Of a DNA stretch of 64,000 bases, positions 52,209 through 61,823 are shown piece by piece. Made by a program: the position numbers and the translations under genes. Within the stretch, counting starts at the first letter, position 1; each line of letters opens with the position of its first letter. The notes beneath the pieces are model-generated. The model did not search any database, was not told where the DNA came from, and worked only from the letters and a program-made list of their open reading frames with translations. This DNA comes from Larkinella humicola (lineage in GTDB: Bacteria > Bacteroidota > Bacteroidia > Cytophagales > Spirosomataceae): the NCBI RefSeq assembly GCF_008727875.1, contig NZ_VTWS01000003.1:248001-312000 (forward strand), read 5' to 3'.

Positions 52209-53594
52209 ATGGTTACAAAGCTACAAATCAGCTACTTGCTGATTCTCAGTTTAACACTTAGCCCACTGGCAAGTCCTGCTCAATCCGCCGACGCCCCTTC
52301 GGTTATTCTGAACGCTTATATTCAGGAAGGTTTACAAAGCAACCTCGCGCTGAAACAGGAATCTCTGGAAATCAGCCGGGTGACAGAATCGATCAACCAG
52401 GCAAAAGCCCTGTTTTATCCCCGACTGACGTTTAACCCGACGTATTCGCTGGCGGCTGGCGGTCGGCGGTTGCAGTTTCCAGTCGGCGATTTGCTCAATC
52501 CGGTGTATGCCACGCTCAATCAACTCGCCGGTTCCGACCGCTTTCCCACCAACATTCCGAACGTCAACGAATTGCTGGCTCCCAACAATTTCCACGACAC
52601 CAAACTCAGCGTTCAGTACGCGGTTTTCAATACCGACATTCAATATAATTACCTGATTCAAAAAGATTTACTTTCCGCTCAGGAAGCCCGCAAGCGCGTG
52701 GTCGAGAACGAATTGCGCTATACCATCGCCACGGCGTACTACCAGTATTTACAGACGCTCGACGCATTCCGGATCTACGACAACAACCGCGCGGTGTTGC
52801 GCGAACTGGGACGGCTGAACGAAAAGCTGGTCGCCAACAATGTGGCCACCAAGGACGTCGTGACCTCAACCCGCTACGAAATCAGCAAGATCGATCAGCA
52901 ACTGGCCATTGCCGACAAAAATCGCCAGAGTGCCAAAGCCTATTTCAATTTTCTGCTCAACCGCGATCTGACCGCCGACATCCAGGTCGATTCGCTGCTG
53001 ACCCAAACGCTGCCTCCGGCTCCTCCTGCGCTGGGTGAGTTGCAGCAAACCGCCCTGCAAAGCCGCCAGGAATTGAAGCAACTCGGTGGCTCGCTCCGGG
53101 CGTCGCAAAATGCCATTAAAATGAACGAAGCTTCCCTCAAATTACCCAATGTTTACGTTGGCGGGAATGCTGGTTTTCAGGGATTTGGCTACACCTTCAG
53201 CAACCAGGCGTATGTGGTTGGACAGGTGGGCCTGTCCTGGGATTTGTTCAAAGGCTACGAAAAACGCTCGAAGGTGCAACAGGCCAAAATCCAGACCGAA
53301 CTCGTGCAAACGAAGCTGACCGAAGTTGAAAAACAGATTCAGTTGCAGGTCTTGCAGGCGTATTATGAACTGGATGCGGCCAGCGAAAGCCTGAATGCCA
53401 CCCAAACCGGACTTGCCAATGCCGAGCAAACCTTCCGGCTTGTCGACAGCAAATACCGCAACGGCCAGGCGCTGCTGGTGGAATACCTGCGGTTCCAGAA
53501 CGACCGGCTAACGGCTCAGATTCAGCAGGTTCTGACGCGCTATGACGTTCTGACGAAGCGGGCCGCCCTGGATCGGGTAACAGCCATTCAATAG
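52209..53594 (+). CDS. TolC-family outer-membrane efflux protein
   Basis: A 461-residue outer-membrane channel component with signal peptide (LLILSLTLSPLASPAQS) and two long coiled-coil halves, NLALKQESLEISRVTESINQAK and QQLAIADKNRQSAKAYF among them. ATG 52209 is preferred over GTG 52191. It exports what the downstream RND pump delivers. The gene lies 42 bases after tetR and 69 before the adaptor. Confidence 0.93.
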   Translation: MVTKLQISYLLILSLTLSPLASPAQSADAPSVILNAYIQEGLQSNLALKQESLEISRVTESINQAKALFYPRLTFNPTYSLAAGGRRLQFPVGDLLNPVYATLNQLAGSDRFPTNIPNVNELLAPNNFHDTKLSVQYAVFNTDIQYNYLIQKDLLSAQEARKRVVENELRYTIATAYYQYLQTLDAFRIYDNNRAVLRELGRLNEKLVANNVATKDVVTSTRYEISKIDQQLAIADKNRQSAKAYFNFLLNRDLTADIQVDSLLTQTLPPAPPALGELQQTALQSRQELKQLGGSLRASQNAIKMNEASLKLPNVYVGGNAGFQGFGYTFSNQAYVVGQVGLSWDLFKGYEKRSKVQQAKIQTELVQTKLTEVEKQIQLQVLQAYYELDAASESLNATQTGLANAEQTFRLVDSKYRNGQALLVEYLRFQNDRLTAQIQQVLTRYDVLTKRAALDRVTAIQ

Positions 53595-53663
53595 TTCCCG
53601 CTTTCCATTCTGATTCATCTCCCTACACGATTAACTGCACCGATTATAAACTTACGTATTCCA

Positions 53664-54725
53664 ATGAAAGTCATCCAGTATTTTCTAATCGTACTCCTGG
53701 CGGGCGGGCTGTGGGCCTGCGGCACCAAAGCCGAAGAAAGCCAGGAAAAAAAACCGACGGAACAAACCGACGATATGGCCATACCGGTCAAATTAACCAA
53801 AGTTGAATCGGTGGTTCGCTCCGAACCGGTGGTGGCATCGGGGCTGGTGTCGTCGTCGGAAGAAGCCAAACTGTCGTTCAAAATTGGCGGTATTATTCAA
53901 AAAACGTACGTCGACGAAGGCCAGGCCGTCCGGAAAGGGCAACTGCTGGCGACGCTCAATATGACGGAAATCAACGCCCAGGTGAGCCAGGCGCAGTTTT
54001 CGAACGAAAAAGCCGAACGCGACCTCAACCGCGTCAAAGCCTTGTATGCCGACACAGCCGCTACCCTCGAACAGTTGCAGAATGCCACGACGGGCCACGA
54101 AGTTGCCAAACAGAACCTGACCATCGCGCAGTTCAACCAGAACTATGCCCAAATCCGGTCGACGGTGGATGGTACGGTGACGCGGAAACTGATGAACGAA
54201 GGCGAATTTGCGTCGGCGGGTGGGGCGGTCTTCATGATTTCGTCGACCCGGAAAAACGACTGGATCGTGCGGGTGGGCGTGGCCGACAAGGACTGGGCGC
54301 GGCTGAAAGTGGGCAATCGCGCCACCATCACGCTGGAAGCCTATCCAGACCAGACGTTTGTGGGTACCGTGAGTGAGCTGGCCCAAGCCGCCGATCCTCA
54401 GAACAAGCTCTACGACGTGGAGATCCGCATCAACCCCGGCGCGGTGAAATTTGCACCCGGTTTATTCGCCAAAGTGAGCCTGCAACCCGCCCAGAGCCGC
54501 AGTTACGCGCTGGTTCCGATTGAAGCCATCGTGGAAGGAAATGGCAAAGACGGTTTCGTTTTTGTGTTGACTGAGGACCAGAAGCGTGTCCGCAAAATAC
54601 CGGTGCAGATCGGCTTCATCGACAACGACAAAGTCCTGCTAACAAACGGCTTATCGGGAATATCAAATGTGGTAACGGCCGGTTCAGCCTATCTGACAGA
54701 AACGTCAACTGTCGTTCTCAAATAA
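53664..54725 (+). CDS. RND efflux periplasmic adaptor (membrane fusion protein)
   Basis: A 353-residue lipoprotein (lipobox AGGLWACGTKA). Barrel-sandwich halves are KIGGIIQKTYVDEGQAVRKGQLLATL and YAQIRSTVDGTVTRKLMNEGEFASAG, separated by a short alpha hairpin; a beta-barrel domain follows (VGNRATITLEAYPDQTFVGTV). It links the pump to the TolC-type channel. The hairpin element at 54726-54817 separates it from the pump gene. Confidence 0.94.
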   Translation: MKVIQYFLIVLLAGGLWACGTKAEESQEKKPTEQTDDMAIPVKLTKVESVVRSEPVVASGLVSSSEEAKLSFKIGGIIQKTYVDEGQAVRKGQLLATLNMTEINAQVSQAQFSNEKAERDLNRVKALYADTAATLEQLQNATTGHEVAKQNLTIAQFNQNYAQIRSTVDGTVTRKLMNEGEFASAGGAVFMISSTRKNDWIVRVGVADKDWARLKVGNRATITLEAYPDQTFVGTVSELAQAADPQNKLYDVEIRINPGAVKFAPGLFAKVSLQPAQSRSYALVPIEAIVEGNGKDGFVFVLTEDQKRVRKIPVQIGFIDNDKVLLTNGLSGISNVVTAGSAYLTETSTVVLK

Positions 54726-54817
54726 CTCCTCTGATAAACTCTGATTTCCTCTGCTTAACTCTGCGAAACAACTAAAAAGCCATTACACAGAGTTTATCAG
54801 AGATCATCGGAGGTGAT
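54726..54817. repeat. Long-arm hairpin element, CTCTGCGAAA decamer family, copy 2
   Basis: Exactly phased decamers CTCTGATAAA, CTCTGATTTC, CTCTGCTTAA, CTCTGCGAAA run from 54729 to 54768. CTCTGATAAACTCTG (54729-54743) pairs perfectly with 54788-54802. It fills the gap between the adaptor and pump genes of the efflux operon and shares words with 48309-48411. Confidence 0.85.
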
Positions 54818-54836
54818 CAGAGAAAACACTTCCACT

Positions 54837-57800
54837 ATGAACTTATCCGAATTTTCCGTCAAAAACTGGCAGTTCATGCTGGTGCTGTTCATCGCCGTGG
54901 TGGCGCTGGGCGTCAACTCGCTGTTTAACATGCCCCGGGGCGAAGACCCCGAATTTACGGCTCCCTCCTTTGCCGTGGTGATTGTGTATCCCGGCACCGA
55001 CGCGCAGGATATGGAGGAACTGGTGGTCGATCCGGCCGAAGCGCGTTTCAATTCCCTGGACGACATCAGCCACGTCATCACCACCATCGACGACGGTCTG
55101 GCGGTTTTGCGGGTGGAATACGACTACAGCGTCGATCCGGACGAAAAATACCAGGAGATGGTGCGCGAAGTCAATGCACTCCGGGCGCAACTGCCAACGG
55201 ACATTTTCAACATCGAAATCCGCAAATTTTCACCAACCGACGTCAGCATCGTTCAGGTGGCTTTGCAGTCGGAAGTGGCTTCCAACAAAGAGCTGGGCGA
55301 CTATGCCGACGCGCTGAAAGAACGGCTGGAAAAAGTCAAAAGTCTGAAAGGTGTCGAAGACTGGGGCTACCCGGCCAGCACCGTTCGCATTTCGCTGAAC
55401 ATCGAGCGGATGGCGCAGGAAGGCATTGCGGTCAATCGGCTGATTGGCGCGTTGCAGGCCGAAAACCTGAACATTCCGGGCGGCAGCATTCAGGCCGGTA
55501 CGCGGAAATTCAACGTCAAAACCAGCGGGGATTACCAGTCGCTGGACGAAATCAAAAATACCGTGGTTTCGACCAACGGGCAAAAAATCATTTACCTCCG
55601 CGACATTGCCGACGTGGATTTCAATTACGAAGATGAAACCCACATCACCCGCCTGAACGGACACCGGGCGGTTTTGGTCACGGCCGGTCAGAAGCTCGGC
55701 GAAAACATCGCGAAAGTGGGGGAACAATTGAACCCGGTCATCGAGGATTTTGCGAAAACCCTGCCGCCCCACATCAAGCTCGTCAAAAACTTCGACCAGG
55801 CCGCCAGCGTCAACGCCCGGCTGAGCCGGTTTGCCAAAGATTTCGGCATCGCCATTTTGCTGGTTGCCCTGACGCTGCTGCCGCTCGGCATCCGGGCGGC
55901 CATCGTCGTCATGATTTCAATTCCGCTTTCGTTGTCGATCGGCCTTTCGCTGCTGAACATGTTCGGTTTCAGCATCAACCAGTTAAGCATTGTCGGATTG
56001 ATCGTCGCGCTGGGCATTCTGGTCGATGATTCGATTGTGGTGGTCGAGAACATCGAGCGGTATTTGCGCGACGGTTTTTCCCGGCGGGAAGCCGCGATCA
56101 AGGCAACCAAACAGATTACGCTGGCCGTCATTGGCTGTACGGTTACGTTGATTCTGGCCTTTCTGCCACTCATGTTTTTGCCCGAAGCATCCGGCGATTT
56201 CATCCGTTCGTTACCCACCGCCGTGGTTACCACCATTCTGGCATCGCTGCTGGTTTCGCTGACCATTGTCCCGTTTCTCTCCAGCCGGATTTTGAAGGAA
56301 GAGCACAATCCGGAAGGCAATATTTTCATGCGGGCCTTGAAAAAACTCATCAGCGGATCCTACAGCCGCCTGTTGCACACGGCTTTGCGCCATCCGGTCA
56401 TTACGCTGCTGGGGGCACTGGTGATTTTTGGTGGGGCTGTATCGCTGGTTCCGAAAGTTGGTTTCGCGCTGTTTCCGGCGTCCGAAAAACCGCAATTTCT
56501 GATTAATATCGAAACGCCCGAAGGCACCAGTTTGCAGGAAACCAACCGCGTGGCCCGCTACGTCGAAAGCCAGTTGGGAAACGAACCGGACGTCAAGTAT
56601 TTCACGACCAACGTTGGCAAGGGCAATCCGCGGATTTACTACAACATCATTCAGCGGAACGAGGCTACCAATTTCTCGCAGTTTTTTGTTCAATTGCACG
56701 ACATGCCACCGGCTCAAAAACGCCAGTTGATTGACAAGCTGCGGGAGAAATTCAAGTTTTATGCCAACGCCAAAATTGAGGTCAAGGACTTTGAGCAGGG
56801 CCCCGACCAGGAAGCGCCGGTGGCCATCCGGGTGTTTGGCGAAAATCTGGATACGCTCCGAACCGTGGCCGCCGATGTGGAGAAAGTCCTGAAAACCACA
56901 CCCGGTTTAATTTACATCAACAATCCGCTGGCAACCCGCAAAACCGACCTGCGCGTCAAAATCAACAAGGAAAAAGCCGGGATGCTGGGCATGTCCGTGG
57001 CCGACATCAACCGCACCATCCGGCTGGCCATTGCGGGCTTGAACGTGGGCGTGTTCAAGGACGAAGCGGGAGACGATTTCCTGATTAACGTCACGTTGCC
57101 CAAAGGAAAGGTGGCGGATTTGCGGGTACTCAATAATCTTTATGTCAATACGCTAGCGGGTGGCTCGGTCCCACTGCGCCAGATTGCCAACCTGCAGTTC
57201 GAGACCTCGACCAACCAGATCCGGCACTACGACAAGGACCGTTACGTCACGGTGACCGGTTTCGTCAAGAGCGGTTATCTGGTCGATAATGTCTACAATG
57301 AAGTCATTAAAAAGCTCGACGCGCTGAAGTTTCCGAGCGATTTTCGCTACAAGGCCGCCGGCGAACTGGAAAGCCGGGAAAAATCATTCGGCGGTTTGGG
57401 CACCATCATTCTGATCACCGTCTTCGGTTTTCTGGCGGTGTTGATCCTGGAATTTGGCACCTTCAAAAGCACGCTGATTGTACTGTCGGTGATTCCGCTG
57501 GGCATCATTGGGGCCATTGCGGCCCTGCTGCTGTCGGGCAATCCCTTCTCGTTTGTGGCCGTCATCGGTCTGATTGCGCTGATCGGTATCGAGGTCAAAA
57601 ACTCCATTCTGCTGGTCGATTTCACCAATCAACTCCGGGAGCAGGGAATGCCTCTCATCGAAGCCATCGAGCAGGCGGGTGAAATTCGTTTTGTGCCGAT
57701 TGTGCTGACTTCACTCACGGCCATTGGCGGCTTGATTCCGCTGGCCATCGAGGGAAATCCGCTTTATTCGCCCCTGGCATTGGTGCTAATTGGCGGGTTA

Positions 57801-57914
57801 ATCAGCTCAACCCTCCTCTCGCGGATTGTGACACCGGTATTGTATAAATTGCTGCCGCCCCGCGTCGAGTTAAAAGTAACTAAAGCTGCAGAAGAGCCAG
57901 AATTAATTCAGTGA
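54837..57914 (+). CDS. RND efflux pump permease
   Basis: A 1025-residue inner-membrane antiporter from ATG 54837 (GTG 54813 is an alternative). It has 12 helices and two large periplasmic loops; helix 4 carries the proton-relay pair in LGILVDDSIVVVENIERYL. The N-terminal LFNMPRGEDPEFTAPSFAV and PGTDAQDMEELVVDPAE resemble the Bacteroidota hydrophobe/amphiphile pumps, so drugs or lipids are more likely than metals as cargo. It closes the tetR-tolC-adaptor-pump operon. Confidence 0.95.
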   Translation: MNLSEFSVKNWQFMLVLFIAVVALGVNSLFNMPRGEDPEFTAPSFAVVIVYPGTDAQDMEELVVDPAEARFNSLDDISHVITTIDDGLAVLRVEYDYSVDPDEKYQEMVREVNALRAQLPTDIFNIEIRKFSPTDVSIVQVALQSEVASNKELGDYADALKERLEKVKSLKGVEDWGYPASTVRISLNIERMAQEGIAVNRLIGALQAENLNIPGGSIQAGTRKFNVKTSGDYQSLDEIKNTVVSTNGQKIIYLRDIADVDFNYEDETHITRLNGHRAVLVTAGQKLGENIAKVGEQLNPVIEDFAKTLPPHIKLVKNFDQAASVNARLSRFAKDFGIAILLVALTLLPLGIRAAIVVMISIPLSLSIGLSLLNMFGFSINQLSIVGLIVALGILVDDSIVVVENIERYLRDGFSRREAAIKATKQITLAVIGCTVTLILAFLPLMFLPEASGDFIRSLPTAVVTTILASLLVSLTIVPFLSSRILKEEHNPEGNIFMRALKKLISGSYSRLLHTALRHPVITLLGALVIFGGAVSLVPKVGFALFPASEKPQFLINIETPEGTSLQETNRVARYVESQLGNEPDVKYFTTNVGKGNPRIYYNIIQRNEATNFSQFFVQLHDMPPAQKRQLIDKLREKFKFYANAKIEVKDFEQGPDQEAPVAIRVFGENLDTLRTVAADVEKVLKTTPGLIYINNPLATRKTDLRVKINKEKAGMLGMSVADINRTIRLAIAGLNVGVFKDEAGDDFLINVTLPKGKVADLRVLNNLYVNTLAGGSVPLRQIANLQFETSTNQIRHYDKDRYVTVTGFVKSGYLVDNVYNEVIKKLDALKFPSDFRYKAAGELESREKSFGGLGTIILITVFGFLAVLILEFGTFKSTLIVLSVIPLGIIGAIAALLLSGNPFSFVAVIGLIALIGIEVKNSILLVDFTNQLREQGMPLIEAIEQAGEIRFVPIVLTSLTAIGGLIPLAIEGNPLYSPLALVLIGGLISSTLLSRIVTPVLYKLLPPRVELKVTKAAEEPELIQ

Positions 57915-57959
57915 TTAACCAATCAAAAAAGGCAGTAACATTTCGATTTAATACCAACT

Positions 57960-58007
57960 GTAAAGAGCAAAAATGGTAACGTAATGTTTACTATTTTTGC
58001 TCTTTAC
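57960..58007. terminator. Hairpin after the efflux operon
   Basis: Perfect 15-base arms GTAAAGAGCAAAAAT (57960-57974) and its complement (57993-58007), with partial inner pairing, lie 45 bases past the pump stop. No T tract follows on the plus strand, so termination is only probable. It is part of the 432-base AT-rich gap 57915-58346, which also has a small AAAGATT/AATCTTT hairpin (58108-58125) and no gene I can support. Confidence 0.55.
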
Positions 58008-58159
58008 GTATCTACTAGTTTAACAGGAAACATTTTTTATTTGGCTCAATTCAAAAGGGTAGTATAAAAAATATGAAATTATTTTTGCGGCCCTATTGCA
58101 ACTACCTAAAGATTTGTTAATCTTTGTCATAAGTATTTTACTTTTGCTCAGAGTACATT

Positions 58160-58197
58160 AAAAAATAAAGACTATCACCAGCGGCAATAGTCTTTAT
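58160..58197 (-). terminator. Terminator of the Crp/Fnr gene
   Basis: ATAAAGACTAT (58165-58175) pairs perfectly with ATAGTCTTTAT (58187-58197). On the minus strand it continues into TTTTTTAATG, an intrinsic terminator about 150 bases past the regulator gene. Confidence 0.75.
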
Positions 58198-58346
58198 GAT
58201 CGTTGTAGTTATTACTTTAAACACCTTGATTAAAAAAAATGAGGCTGTCATATTTTATTTAATCCAAGCGGAGCAAATATACGGTTCAACTATTGATTAA
58301 TAGTTGCTAAAAAGCAATTTTTTTGCCAAAAAAAAGTTATTTTTTC

Positions 58347-58955
58347 CTAGCACTCTTTAGTCAACAATCCGGTCTTTATTTTCTGTCCCCTCACCCTGCT
58401 CAGGGTAAACCGGGACAGACCCAGATAGGAAGCAATATGCTTCAAAGGCATTCTGGCGCAGATCGTTGGGTACTGCTCACAGAACTGATAATAGCGTTCT
58501 TCGGCGTTGAGCATTCTCAGGGAACGGATTCGTTCGTCAAAAATAACCAGATACCTTTCACAAATTAGTCTTCCGATCACGTTCGTAACCGGGTATTTAT
58601 AATACAACCGCTGTAAATCTGGATACGACAAAAAAACAAGTTCCGAATCTTCCAGTAATTCGATCGTTTCTGAGGATGGAATTTGGTTTAAAAAACTCGG
58701 AATCGATAACACCATATCGCCTTCAGCCGCAACGCCGGATGTCACTTCTTTTCCATCCAAGTAGTAATAACTCCGAGCGAGTCCTTTTCCAATGTAAAAT
58801 AGCTTATCGGCCGTTCTCCCGATCGATAGAAGATGAGTGCCTTTCGGGAAATTTTTCACCAGAAGGTATTGCCGAATGAACCGGATTACTTCTTCATTTA
58901 TCGGGCAGGCTTCCAGTAAAGACGCAATAAATCGGTCGTACAGTTCTTCCTTCAT
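58347..58955 (-). CDS. Crp/Fnr family transcriptional regulator
   Basis: A 202-residue protein. The cyclic-nucleotide-binding-like barrel covers about residues 20-120 (LVKNFPKGTHLLSIGRTADKLFYIGKGLARSYYYLDGKEVT), and the C-terminal winged helix includes MPLKHIASYLGLSRFTLSRVR. No Fnr-type cysteine cluster is seen. The phosphate-binding RxS motif of true cAMP receptors is not evident, so a cAMP link to the cyclase in this window is doubtful. Target genes are unknown. Confidence 0.9.
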   Translation of the reverse strand: MKEELYDRFIASLLEACPINEEVIRFIRQYLLVKNFPKGTHLLSIGRTADKLFYIGKGLARSYYYLDGKEVTSGVAAEGDMVLSIPSFLNQIPSSETIELLEDSELVFLSYPDLQRLYYKYPVTNVIGRLICERYLVIFDERIRSLRMLNAEERYYQFCEQYPTICARMPLKHIASYLGLSRFTLSRVRGQKIKTGLLTKEC

Positions 58956-59155
58956 GGAGCCAGAGAGTAATTGTAAAAAAAGTCACTCGTTGCAGAAGTA
59001 GACGTGAGTACGGGAATGAAGTCACACGTTTCATAAGAAAAATTAGCTCATATTCTACAATTATTGAGTATTCGGTCATATAACGATTCATCTAAAATTA
59101 AACGGTAACAATTCTCTCCTCTTTTTCCGCAGGACACAAAACAAGGGTCTACAAT

Positions 59156-59599
59156 TTGCGTTTATTAAAAAATCAAATTCCCGTCTGCATGCTCCTCTTT
59201 TTTGCGCTCCGGCTCCTGGCCTTTCATTCCTTTTCGACGGAAAAGACCTTGGTTGTGGATGTTCAAAATATCAGACACCATACCGGCCAAATCCGGGTCG
59301 GCCTTTACAAACCCTGCGCCAACTTCCCGACTGGCTGCAAACCCATTGTCAGTCATCAGGTTGACGTAACCGGAAACACCGCCCGCATCACGTTTAGCGT
59401 GAAACCCGGCGACTATGCCGTCGCCCTTTTCCACGATGTAAACGGCAATGGCCAGTTGGATAAAAAGATGTTTGGCATCCCGAAAGAGCCGTATGGGTTT
59501 AGCAACAATTTCCGCCCCACCCTGTCAGGACCCGCATTTGACGACTGCCGGGTACGTGTCGAGGAGTCGGAAAAAAAGATTTCAATAAAATTAATCTGA
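59156..59599 (+). CDS. DUF2141 domain exported protein
   Basis: A 147-residue secreted or periplasmic protein. With TTG 59156 the leader is MRLLKNQIPVCMLLFFALRLLAFHSFS, a better signal peptide than with ATG 59189. The DUF2141 core is clear: GQIRVGLYKPCANFP, FSVKPGDYAVALFHDVNGNGQLD and GIPKEPYGFSNN, where the DVNGNGQLD segment resembles a calcium-binding loop. Function is unknown. Confidence 0.85.
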   Translation: MRLLKNQIPVCMLLFFALRLLAFHSFSTEKTLVVDVQNIRHHTGQIRVGLYKPCANFPTGCKPIVSHQVDVTGNTARITFSVKPGDYAVALFHDVNGNGQLDKKMFGIPKEPYGFSNNFRPTLSGPAFDDCRVRVEESEKKISIKLI

Positions 59600-59658
59600 G
59601 TTCGGAAGATTTTTTTTAGTAACTTTACCCGGCAAATAACCTATCGTGTTTATTTGCT

Positions 59659-61131
59659 ATGAGCTTAGACTCCTCGAAATTCCTCTACGAAGCGCTTACT
59701 TACGACGACGTTCTTCTTTTGCCTGCTTTTTCGGAGGTTCTCCCCCGCGATACACAGACAACTACCCAACTTACCCGCAACATCCGGCTGAACATTCCGC
59801 TCATTTCGGCGGCCATGGACACCGTTACGGAATCGGACCTCGCCATTGCGATGGCGCAGGAAGGCGGTATCGGGATCATTCACAAAAACATGAGCATCGA
59901 GCTGCAGGCGGAGCAGGTTCGGAAAGTAAAACGCTCGGAAAGTGGCATGATTATCGACCCGATCACGCTCATGGAAGGGGCCACGCTCGCCGATGCCCAC
60001 CAAATTATGCGTGAATTCAAAATCGGTGGCATTCCCGTCGTCGATGCGGCCAATAAACTCGTCGGTATCCTGACCAACCGCGATCTGCGTTTTCAAACGG
60101 AGCTGTCGAAGCCGGTCACGGATATCATGACCCGCACGAATCTAATCACCGCCCGGGAAGGAATTACCCTCGAAGAAGCCGAAAGCATTCTGCAACAGTA
60201 TAAGATCGAAAAACTGCCGATCATCAACGATCAGAACCACCTCGTCGGCCTGATTACCTACAAGGATATTCTGAAAAAGAAAAGCCACCCCAACGCCTGC
60301 AAAGACGAACTGGGCCGGTTGCGTGTGGGAGCAGCCGTAGGCGTCACGCACGATCTGATCAAGCGCATCGAGGCCCTGGTGAAAGCCGGTGTCGATGTCA
60401 TCAGTGTCGATACGGCGCACGGCCATTCCCAGGGCGTTATCGACGCCGTCCGGGGCATCAAAGAACGGTTTCCGAAACTGGAAGTGATTGCGGGCAACGT
60501 GGCCACGGGCGCGGGTGCCAAAGCGCTGGCCGATGCCGGTGCCGATGCCGTTAAAGTGGGCGTTGGGCCGGGCAGTATCTGCACGACCCGGATCATTGCG
60601 GGCATCGGGATGCCGCAGTTGACGGCGGTTTACGAATCGGCGAAAGCGTTGAAAGGCACCGGCGTTCCGGTGATTGCCGACGGCGGTATTCGCTTCTCGG
60701 GTGATATTACGAAAGCCATCGCGGGTGGTGCCTACACCGTCATGGTGGGTTCGCTGCTGGCCGGCACCGAAGAGGCTCCGGGCGAAGTGGTGCTGTACGA
60801 AGGTCGCCGGTTTAAAACCTACCGTGGCATGGGTTCTGTCGAAGCCATGGAAGAAGGTTCGAAAGACCGGTATTTTCAGGATGCGGAAGACGACATTAAG
60901 AAACTCGTGCCGGAAGGCATCGTGGGGCGGGTTCCCATCAAAGGCCGGGTAGCCGAGATTATCTACCAACTGGTGGGTGGTTTGAAAGCCGGTATGGGCT
61001 ACTGCGGAGCGAAAGACATCGAAACCCTGCAGGATGCCAAGTTCGTCAAAATCACGTCGGCCGGGGTTCGCGAAAGCCACCCGCACGACATTCAGATTCA
61101 GAAAGAAGCACCCAATTACTCATCCCGGTAA
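59659..61131 (+). CDS. guaB: Inosine-5'-monophosphate dehydrogenase
   Basis: A 490-residue enzyme converting IMP to XMP with NAD, the first committed step to GMP. The TIM barrel is interrupted by tandem CBS domains at about residues 95-205. The catalytic Cys308 lies in [15 protein letters not shown], the nucleotide site in [12 protein letters not shown], and the flap in GMGSVEAM. Length is normal. A TAACTTTA box (59620-59627) lies about 30 bases upstream and an intrinsic terminator follows. Confidence 0.97.
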   Translation: MSLDSSKFLYEALTYDDVLLLPAFSEVLPRDTQTTTQLTRNIRLNIPLISAAMDTVTESDLAIAMAQEGGIGIIHKNMSIELQAEQVRKVKRSESGMIIDPITLMEGATLADAHQIMREFKIGGIPVVDAANKLVGILTNRDLRFQTELSKPVTDIMTRTNLITAREGITLEEAESILQQYKIEKLPIINDQNHLVGLITYKDILKKKSHPNACKDELGRLRVGAAVGVTHDLIKRIEALVKAGVDVISVDTAHGHSQGVIDAVRGIKERFPKLEVIAGNVATGAGAKALADAGADAVKVGVGPGSICTTRIIAGIGMPQLTAVYESAKALKGTGVPVIADGGIRFSGDITKAIAGGAYTVMVGSLLAGTEEAPGEVVLYEGRRFKTYRGMGSVEAMEEGSKDRYFQDAEDDIKKLVPEGIVGRVPIKGRVAEIIYQLVGGLKAGMGYCGAKDIETLQDAKFVKITSAGVRESHPHDIQIQKEAPNYSSR

Positions 61132-61137
61132 GCATTG

Positions 61138-61171
61138 CCTCTACAGATCCAGGTCTGTAGGGGCTTTTTTT
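61138..61171 (+). terminator. Terminator of guaB
   Basis: CCTCTACAGA (61138-61147) pairs with TCTGTAGGGG (61154-61163), then CTTTTTTT. It begins 7 bases after the guaB stop. Confidence 0.9.
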
Positions 61172-61226
61172 GACACATTACCCCGCAGTTTTTCAAGGCA
61201 GACAATAAAAACCGGGTTCGCCCGTT

Positions 61227-61562
61227 ATGAGAAAACAATCCCAGACGATCTACGAAGTCACGATTCTGTATATTGGCTCCCTCAATGCGCTCCGCCAGCG
61301 CGAACCTTTCATCGTTTTCTTCTCCAATCTTAAAAAAGCCGTTGAAACCATCATTGGTCAATTAGCCCTGAATGGCTGGCCGATCAAGGTGAATTATACC
61401 GCCGTTTACCGCAGCCTGAAGCAACGCGGTAGTTATCAGTGTGATTTCGACGTGGCCGGAGCCAAAGTATTCCGCATCCGCATCGTCCCCCAAACGCTGA
61501 ACCCGGTGTTGACAACCATGGGGATTGACGAAAAACCGGCTGAACCCACGCGCAAAAACTAG
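61227..61562 (+). CDS. Hypothetical protein, 111 residues
   Basis: No family is recognised. The sequence is polar with mixed strands and helices (YEVTILYIGSLNALRQREPFI, VETIIGQLALNGWPIKVN, SYQCDFDVAGAKVFRIRIVP), no signal peptide or membrane helix, and a basic N-terminus. The regular codon use and its own ATG between two housekeeping genes argue that it is real. It stands between the guaB terminator and a 261-base gap before secA, so it is probably transcribed alone. Confidence 0.65.
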   Translation: MRKQSQTIYEVTILYIGSLNALRQREPFIVFFSNLKKAVETIIGQLALNGWPIKVNYTAVYRSLKQRGSYQCDFDVAGAKVFRIRIVPQTLNPVLTTMGIDEKPAEPTRKN

Positions 61563-61777
61563 TGCTGATCCGGGTTGCGAGTCCCCTGTTGGGTGAATAC
61601 AAAGGATAATCTGACCCTAAATTAGTAAATGACGCATCGGCTTTCGTTCCGGGCAAAAAACCGCCTATGGTGCCGTTAAGCTACTTTATACGCTAATAGA
61701 GTCGCTTTTCCGAAAACTCCCGGTTCATCGCAATGAAACTGATTCAGAAATTGTTACTATTCTATGGCGCAAACCCC

Positions 61778-61785
61778 TAATTTTG
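61778..61785 (+). promoter_or_regulatory. Candidate secA -7 box
   Basis: TAATTTTG fits the TAnnTTTG consensus and lies 39 bases before the secA start. A TTG at 61751 is 24 bases upstream, slightly far for a -33 box. Confidence 0.4.
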
Positions 61786-61823
61786 CATATCGTATTGAAA
61801 CATTCGTTTAATAGACATTTAGA

